DNA of 64,000 nt from Streptomyces sp. NBC_00353 (GTDB taxonomy: Bacteria; Actinomycetota; Actinomycetes; Streptomycetales; Streptomycetaceae). The translations under genes and the position numbers were made by a program. Under the pieces are notes generated by a model. It did not search any database, was not told the origin of the DNA, and worked only from the letters and a program-made list of their open reading frames with translations. The DNA lies in contig NZ_CP107985.1 of NCBI RefSeq assembly GCF_036108815.1, forward strand, positions 6,383,501-6,447,500, given 5' to 3'. Shown here piece after piece: positions 59,091 to 64,000 of this stretch. Within the stretch, counting starts at the first letter, position 1, and each line of letters opens with the position of its first letter.

Positions 59091-59196
59091 GTCCTCAATC
59101 GCCGGACGGGCTCGAACTGTGGCCAGCGGGTGGGGCGAACCGTGGTCCGAATCTCAGCCCGCGCGGCCGAATTCGGCCCGCCCGGTGACTGAGGAC
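59091..59196. repeat. Paired inverted copies of the dispersed repeat
   Basis: One end is the unit GTCCTCAATCGCCGGACGGG with CTCGAA; about 55 bases on is an inverted copy (TTCGGCCCGCCCGGTGACTG plus AGGAC). The pair can fold into a long hairpin. It lies between the convergent phosphatase and TPR-regulator genes and could act as a two-way terminator or a mobile miniature element. Confidence 0.75.
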
Positions 59197-59247
59197 GGAA
59201 CCCGTGCGGCGGACCCGGATGTGCGTCGCGTGGGGCGGCACCCCGCG

Positions 59248-60609
59248 CTACGCCTCCGCCCCCGCCTCCCCGTACCGGTCCAGGAACTCCGTCACCTCCG
59301 GCGACCCCCACTGCGCCCGCAGCACCTGCACCGCCGCCGCCAGCATCGCCCGGATGCGGGAGGACTGGACCTGGGCCAGCAGGTCCAGCACCTGCTGCCC
59401 CGCCGTGGCCGCCTCCGCAGCGGCGCCGGCCCGGGCCAGGTCGGTCGTCAGCTCGGCGCGGTACAGCGCCAGGTTCCGGGTGAAGTGCGGATCCTGGAGC
59501 TGTGTGGCCCGCCGCGCATGGCGGACCGCCCGCGGCCAGTCGCCCAGCGCCGACCAGCACTGGGCCTCCAGCATCTCCAGCTCCGCCTCCCGGAAGAACG
59601 TCATCCACTCCGGGTCGGCATCGGACGCCCCGCGGCCGAACGCCGTGTGCGCCCGCCCCAGCGCCCGTTCGCAACCGCTTCGGTCGCCGAGGCCGGCCCG
59701 GCCCCCTGCCTCCCGCAGCGCGAGCAGCGCCAGCAGCCGCGGTGAGCCCAGGGGTCCCGCCGCCCGCTGCCCGGCCTCCGCCGCGCGTACCGCCTCACGG
59801 GGCCGCCCCGTGTCCCTCGCCAGGAACGACGTATTGCAGAACGCATGCGCCTCCAGCGCCGGGTCCCCGGCCACCCGAGCAGTGGCCAGCGCCTCCGCAT
59901 AGTGCGAGCGGGCGTCGTCGAAGCGTCCCGAGTCATGCGCCAGCCACCCCACCGAGATGGCCAGTTCACCGGCCCCGGCGTGCAGCCGGTCGGAGGTGGA
60001 GCGGCGGGTGATGGTCCCCTCGTCCAGCAGCGCGTAGGCCGCCCGCAGCGGTTGCGCGGCCCGCCGGTAGAGGCCGCCGCCGCCGTGCCGGTCGTCCAGC
60101 AGCCGGATCTGCCGTACCGCCTTCTCGACGGCCGTCACCTCGGCCTCGCCGACCCGCCGTTGGACGGGCACGGCAGCGGCGGCGATGGTCGTGGTGTCGA
60201 GGCCGAGGCCCAGGGATGCGGCCGCCATCGCGGTGGTGCCGCTCGTCATGAATACGCGACGCAGCACGTCGCTCTCCTCGTCGGTGTCGCTCTGGAGCGT
60301 GGGGGGTGGTGGGGTATCGGGGGCGTTGCCGGTGGTTCTCGCCGCCCGGCCGCGTACGGACTCGCGCGCCGAGAAGCCCAGATCCGCCAGGGTCGCCCCG
60401 GGGAACATGTGCAGGAAGACTCGTTCGTACGCGTAGTTGGGACAGCGGATCTCGCCGGACTCCACGCGTCCGATGTACCGGGCGTCGCACGCGACCTGCT
60501 CGCCGATCTCGCGGGCGGACCTGCGTACCGCGGCAGCGAACTCCCCGGCGGAGCGCGGTCCGCGCAGCCGTCGGAAGGCGAGGTTGGGAACTGCCCCTGT
60601 CGACACCAT
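59248..60609 (-). CDS. Helix-turn-helix regulator with TPR domain
   Basis: A 453-residue protein. The N-terminal helix-turn-helix (FAAAVRRSAREIGEQVACDARYIGRVESGEI) is followed by a hydrophobic stretch (FMTSGTTAMAAASLGLGL), and then a long TPR domain. This is a common Streptomyces regulator type; NsdA is a related example. Such proteins link unknown signals to development or antibiotic genes. GAGAGG precedes ATG 60609. Autoregulation is likely but no site is seen. Confidence 0.82.
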   Translation of the reverse strand: MVSTGAVPNLAFRRLRGPRSAGEFAAAVRRSAREIGEQVACDARYIGRVESGEIRCPNYAYERVFLHMFPGATLADLGFSARESVRGRAARTTGNAPDTPPPPTLQSDTDEESDVLRRVFMTSGTTAMAAASLGLGLDTTTIAAAAVPVQRRVGEAEVTAVEKAVRQIRLLDDRHGGGGLYRRAAQPLRAAYALLDEGTITRRSTSDRLHAGAGELAISVGWLAHDSGRFDDARSHYAEALATARVAGDPALEAHAFCNTSFLARDTGRPREAVRAAEAGQRAAGPLGSPRLLALLALREAGGRAGLGDRSGCERALGRAHTAFGRGASDADPEWMTFFREAELEMLEAQCWSALGDWPRAVRHARRATQLQDPHFTRNLALYRAELTTDLARAGAAAEAATAGQQVLDLLAQVQSSRIRAMLAAAVQVLRAQWGSPEVTEFLDRYGEAGAEA

Positions 60610-60852
60610 GGCTGGGCCCTCTCTGGTGCAAGCCGGGCGCCTGGTTCCGGTGTCCGGCGGGGCAAGAACGTACCCGCTGTGACAGCCCACACACACAGCG
60701 TTTGCCTACAAAACGGATATCTCACCCACGATCCGCCATGAACTGCCACCCTTTGCGGCGGTGCCGCACCGTAGCCCTTGACGTAGTCGACGCGTTGGTC
60801 CATGCGGAGACGGAGTCTGGCTCCGCCCGGCGATGAGAGGAGAGGTCCCTTG

Positions 60853-61332
60853 TTGCATCTCGGCACGGAGGCCGGCTCGCGGACGACTGCGGCGACCCGA
60901 ACGGCGACGACCAGTACTGCCACCACTCGTACGGCGAAGGCCGATCCCGGAACCGCGGAGTGCGATCCCCCCGGCACCTTCCTCGGCGGCGGCCCCTGTG
61001 ATCTGGTGACCGTTCCGGCCCGCCAGGGGCTGGAGGCCGTGGACATCCTGCGCCGCGGCGCCGATCAGGAGGCCGTCGGCCCGGTCCTGCACGACGGCGC
61101 CTGCGACACCCTCGGCTTCCTGGTGCCGCCGGGCACCGCCGAGGCCTGGGACGTGCCGGGCAGTGCCTGTACCCAGACGAACGGCCGCGGGCTGCGCATC
61201 CCCACCGAGCCGCCGGTCTCCGGCGGTGGCTGGCTGCTGCCGCCCGCCGCCGCGGTCACCGATCCGGCCGCGCTGCGCGCCGCACTCGACCAGGCGGCCC
61301 GGCTGATCGAGGCGGCCGACAACTGCCGCTGA
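60853..61332 (+). CDS. Conserved hypothetical protein, about 159 residues
   Basis: The N-terminus is a Thr/Ala/Arg-rich run (TTAATRTATTSTATTRTAK); the rest is a compact domain with five cysteines (ECDPPG, GGGPCDLV, GACDTLGFL, SACTQTNG, ADNCR). It starts with TTG (60850 or 60853) behind GAGGAGAGG. No membrane segment. I do not recognise the family. The even count of likely disulfides is uncertain. Confidence 0.7.
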   Translation: MHLGTEAGSRTTAATRTATTSTATTRTAKADPGTAECDPPGTFLGGGPCDLVTVPARQGLEAVDILRRGADQEAVGPVLHDGACDTLGFLVPPGTAEAWDVPGSACTQTNGRGLRIPTEPPVSGGGWLLPPAAAVTDPAALRAALDQAARLIEAADNCR

Positions 61333-61421
61333 GCCCATAATGGCCAGGTGGGCGGGTTTCCCCGTCGCTGCCGGTCCTGCACCGGCCCGGGCGGTGAAGC
61401 AGTGAGTAGGGACGAGCGTCA

Positions 61422-62324
61422 GTGGCACGTCGAGGTGCGTCGAGCGGTGGTGCGGGCGCCCGGAAACGAGCGGACCGCAAGTCCGACCGCAAGCCGGAGA
61501 CCCTCTCCGAGACCGTCGACGGCGGTCTCGCCGAGCTGATCCCCGACCGGGAGCGGCCGCACGCCTGGACGCTGACCCTCGACGGCGCCCCGCAGTCCCA
61601 CGTCGACCTCGACGACCCCTCGCATCTCTCCTTCGCCTATCAGCGCCGGATCGGTCACATCGCAGATCTGGCCGCCCCCGCAGGGCAGCCCCTGCACGTC
61701 GTGCACCTGGGCGGCGGTGCCTTCACCCTCGCCCGGTACGTCGCAGCGACCCGGCCGCGCTCCACCCAGCAGGTCGTCGAGCTGGACGCGGCGCTCGTCC
61801 AACTGGTCCGCCGGGAGCTGCCGTTGGACCCGCAGGCCCGGATCAGGGTCCGTTCCACCGACGCCCGCGCCGGGCTCGGGAAGATTCCGGACGACTGGGC
61901 GGATCTCGTCATCGCCGATGTCTTCAGCGGAGCCCGTACGCCCGCCCACCTCACCAGCGCCGAGTTCCTCGCCGACGTACGCCGGGTCCTGAAGCCCGCC
62001 GGACAGTATGTGGCCAACCTCGCCGACGGTCCGCCGCTGGCCCATCTGCGCGGCCAGATCGCCACCGCCGCCACCGTCTTCCCGGAGCTGGCACTCGCCG
62101 CCGATCCGGCCGTGCTGCGAGGCCGCCGCTTCGGCAACGCCGTGCTGCTCGCCTCGGCGCTCCCGCTCAAGGTCGCCGAACTTACCCGCCGGGTCGCCAC
62201 CGACCCGCACCCCGGACGCGTCGAACACGGCAAGGAGCTCGCCGACTTCACCGGCGGCGCGGCACCGGTGAGCGATGCGGACGCCCGTCCGTCACCCGCG
62301 CCTCCGCCCTCCGCCTTCGAATGA
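61422..62324 (+). CDS. Spermidine synthase-like SAM-dependent methyltransferase fold protein
   Basis: A 300-residue protein with a basic N-terminus (RKRADRKSDRKPE) and a Rossmann-like domain: HVVHLGGGAFTLARYVA (motif I), QQVVELDAALVQLVRREL, and ADLVIADVFSGARTPAHLTS. The active-site Asp of spermidine synthase aligns with DVFSG. The fold is that of spermidine synthases, but free-standing actinobacterial members of this group have no proven polyamine role. Starts at GTG 61422. Confidence 0.82.
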   Translation: MARRGASSGGAGARKRADRKSDRKPETLSETVDGGLAELIPDRERPHAWTLTLDGAPQSHVDLDDPSHLSFAYQRRIGHIADLAAPAGQPLHVVHLGGGAFTLARYVAATRPRSTQQVVELDAALVQLVRRELPLDPQARIRVRSTDARAGLGKIPDDWADLVIADVFSGARTPAHLTSAEFLADVRRVLKPAGQYVANLADGPPLAHLRGQIATAATVFPELALAADPAVLRGRRFGNAVLLASALPLKVAELTRRVATDPHPGRVEHGKELADFTGGAAPVSDADARPSPAPPPSAFE

Positions 62325-62335
62325 GCGGCCGGTGA

Positions 62336-62875
62336 TCAGACGATCTCGACCATCGGCGGATGGTCGTTCCAGGTACAGAAGACCGACACCGTCGTCCCGT
62401 CATCGGTGGTGAAGTTCACCCGGATCCAGGTCGTGTTCGTCCAGACCCGCATCGACCAGCCCGGGTCCGGTGTCGCCGAGACGAGCTTCGCCCAGTCGGC
62501 GCCGAGCTCGAAGACGACCCGCCCGCCGTCCGTCGGGTAGCTCTTGACCGTGCCGGAGGGCTTGGCCGGGCGCGGGGCCGACGGGCTGCTCGACGGGGTG
62601 CGGGACGGTTGCCGGGGCGGGGTCGTGGACGGCTTCGGAGTGGTACGAGGGGTGCTGCTGGGCGTCGGCGCCGGCGACGACGGCGGGCGGCTGGTCGAGG
62701 ACGACAACGCGCCCGCTCCGCTGTGGCTGTCACGGGCGCTCGCGGAGATGGGCACCGCGCGCGGCGGGTCGTACGCCGTCCCCGCCATCACCGTGTGCAC
62801 ACCCCACCACGACAGCGTGACCGCAGCGCCGGTGGCGAGCGACCACGCGAGCGCGTGTACGAGTCCTCGTTGCAT
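62336..62875 (-). CDS. Membrane-anchored secreted protein with a Ser/Thr/Pro linker
   Basis: A 179-residue protein: one N-terminal membrane segment (VHALAWSLATGAAVTLSWWGV), a long Ser/Thr/Pro spacer (PSSTPRTTPKPSTTPPRQ), and an external domain of about 65 residues (VFELGADWAKLVSATPDPGW ... FCTWNDHPPMVEIV). Divergent from a two-component system and 89 bases away, so it could be its target. ATG 62875 has GCAGGA at eight bases; ATG 62884 is an alternative. Confidence 0.78.
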   Translation of the reverse strand: MQRGLVHALAWSLATGAAVTLSWWGVHTVMAGTAYDPPRAVPISASARDSHSGAGALSSSTSRPPSSPAPTPSSTPRTTPKPSTTPPRQPSRTPSSSPSAPRPAKPSGTVKSYPTDGGRVVFELGADWAKLVSATPDPGWSMRVWTNTTWIRVNFTTDDGTTVSVFCTWNDHPPMVEIV

Positions 62876-62964
62876 CCGGCACATCCTGCACCACAGGGCC
62901 CCGTGCTGTCCCCGTACCCACACGGACAGGACCGCGGGCCGGTCAATGGCGTACGGTGCCGCCC

Positions 62965-63684
62965 ATGCCAAGTGTGCTCGTGGTCGAGGACGACCAGTTC
63001 GTACGTTCCGCCCTCATCCGGCACCTGACCGAGGCCTCCCATACGGTACGGAGTGTCGGCACCGCGCTGGAAGCGCTGCGCGAAGTCGCCCACTTCCGAT
63101 TCGATGTGGTCATCCTCGATCTCGGTCTGCCCGACCTCGACGGATCCGAGGCGCTGAAGATGCTCCGCGGCATCACCGACGTACCCGTGATCATCGCGAC
63201 CGCGCGGGACGACGAGAGCGAAATCGTCCGACTGCTGAACGACGGCGCCGACGACTACCTGATCAAGCCGTTCTCGGTGGAACACCTGTCGGCGCGAATG
63301 GCTGCCGTGCTGCGCCGTTCGCGCGCCGCCGGGGGTGGGGCACCGCCGCCGAGTGTCATCCAGGTCGGCGGACTCTCCATCGATCCGCTGCGCCGCCAGG
63401 CCGAACTGGACGGCACCGCGCTCGACCTCACCCGCCGCGAGTTCGATCTGCTGACCTTTCTCGCCGGGCGCCCCGGGGTCGTCGTCCCGCGCAAGGAACT
63501 CCTGGCCGAGGTCTGGCAGCAGTCGTACGGTGACGACCAGACCATCGACGTCCATCTCTCCTGGCTGCGACGGAAGCTGGGCGAGACGGCGGCCAGGCCG
63601 CGTTATCTGCACACCCTGCGTGGCGTCGGCGTGAAACTCCAGCCGCCCGCGCTGCAGCCGCCGGACCCGGAGCAGCCCGTATGA
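62965..63684 (+). CDS. OmpR-family response regulator
   Basis: A 239-residue protein. The receiver domain has the acidic pair in VVEDD, the phospho-acceptor Asp in VVILDLGLPDLDG, Thr in IIATARDD and Lys in LIKPFS. The C-terminal winged helix is of the OmpR type (LTRREFDLLTFLAGRPGVVV ... TIDVHLSWLRRKLGE). It is overlapped by the kinase gene at its stop (ATGA), so they are a pair. Confidence 0.93.
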   Translation: MPSVLVVEDDQFVRSALIRHLTEASHTVRSVGTALEALREVAHFRFDVVILDLGLPDLDGSEALKMLRGITDVPVIIATARDDESEIVRLLNDGADDYLIKPFSVEHLSARMAAVLRRSRAAGGGAPPPSVIQVGGLSIDPLRRQAELDGTALDLTRREFDLLTFLAGRPGVVVPRKELLAEVWQQSYGDDQTIDVHLSWLRRKLGETAARPRYLHTLRGVGVKLQPPALQPPDPEQPV

Positions 63685-64000
63685 GATGGGCCCTGGTCAA
63701 GGTCTGCCTGGCCGTCACCGCGATGGTCGTCATCGCCTTCGCCGTACCGCTCGGTCTCGTCATCAAGGAGATGGCCCGCGACCGGGCCTTCTCCGACGCC
63801 GAGCGGCAGGCCGCCACGATCGGTCCGACCCTCTCCATCACCACCGACCGCGCCGAACTGGAGACGGCCGTCCTCACCACCGAGCCGGGCGGCGAGGGCC
63901 GGATGGCCGTCCACATCCCCGCCTCCGAGGAGCCGGACAGCCGGCCGCTGGAGATCGGCACCCGGCGCGCCACCCGTAAGGACGTGGAGACCGTACGCAC
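63681..64000 (+). CDS. Sensor histidine kinase, N-terminal part (cut by window edge)
   Basis: About 106 residues are visible: one membrane helix (VCLAVTAMVVIAFAVPLGLV) and the start of an extracellular sensor (ERQAATIGPTLSITTDRAEL). The transmitter domains lie beyond the right edge. The ATG overlaps the regulator's stop by four bases. Confidence 0.85.
   Translation, partial: MRWALVKVCLAVTAMVVIAFAVPLGLVIKEMARDRAFSDAERQAATIGPTLSITTDRAELETAVLTTEPGGEGRMAVHIPASEEPDSRPLEIGTRRATRKDVETVR

Noticed and set aside
1..64000. In-frame TTA (bldA-dependent) leucine codons
   Set aside because: A partial visual scan found TTA triplets only out of frame (mostly as GGT TAC or similar). I cannot claim a complete scan, so no bldA control is asserted.

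Overview
The window is a stretch of a Streptomyces (or very closely related actinomycete) chromosome. The sequence is strongly GC-rich, many genes start with GTG or TTG, and genes overlap by ATGA/GTGA. Many loci are typical of Streptomyces: cslA-glxA-cslZ, a CdgA-like PAS-GGDEF-EAL protein, DasR-type operators and class E/F sortases. From memory, the order cdgA ... ehu-type transporter ... LPMO ... cslA-glxA-cslZ matches the SCO2817-SCO2838 region of S. coelicolor, but parts to the left are a different mix of genes. I saw no CRISPR array, no rRNA, no insertion sequence and no prophage genes.

Layout. Bases 1-4573 (minus strand) hold part of an operon that runs off the left edge: a GHKL (MutL/MORC-like) ATPase, then a Z1-domain helicase-like ATPase, then the first codons of a third gene. 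This pairing is the core of the MORC-type restriction-related systems, also called Mza. From 4.7 to 16 kb lie a SEC-C protein, a class E sortase, an SSS symporter with its DUF3311 partner, an MFS exporter divergent from its HxlR regulator (two palindromic operators), a YidC paralogue, an FAH-family hydrolase, and a Gfo/Idh plus UPF0303 pair divergent from a ROK regulator. A likely LAXTG-type sortase substrate follows at 16-17.3 kb.

From 17.3 to 24 kb runs a phosphonate-use cluster: GntR regulator, FAD oxidase, phosphonatase-like HAD enzyme, then a 2-aminoethylphosphonate-type ABC transporter. At 24-26.4 kb come an HAD-IIA phosphatase and a class F sortase with a secreted partner. From 26.7 to 36.4 kb is the hyphal-tip glycan region: a GH6 lipoprotein (cslZ-like), glxA, cslA, an NlpC/P60-type protein, an SPFH protein with a long repeated N-terminus, and an AA10 LPMO preceded by two DasR-like boxes.

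From 36 to 52 kb are an acyl-CoA ligase, an MFS drug exporter, an IclR regulator, a kinase remnant, an ehuABCD-type ectoine transporter with flanking dehydrogenase and maleate-isomerase-like genes, an LLM flavoprotein, cdgA and an M6 protease. Three identical tRNA-Lys(CUU) genes, all on the minus strand, are scattered through 32-52 kb; each has its own terminator. From 52 to 58 kb is a tightly coupled set encoding a Cas4/RecB-like nuclease with four candidate Fe-S cysteines, an unknown 535-residue protein, and an SF1 helicase, which together look like a split Dna2-type machine. The right end holds a histidine phosphatase, a TPR regulator, a spermidine-synthase-like protein and the start of a two-component system cut by the window edge.

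Two themes cross the window. Cell-surface building is one: two sortases, a sorted substrate, glycan synthesis, LPMO and a peptidoglycan-binding protein. The other is a short dispersed repeat (core CGCCGGACGGGCT) found at four loci, mostly between convergent genes.
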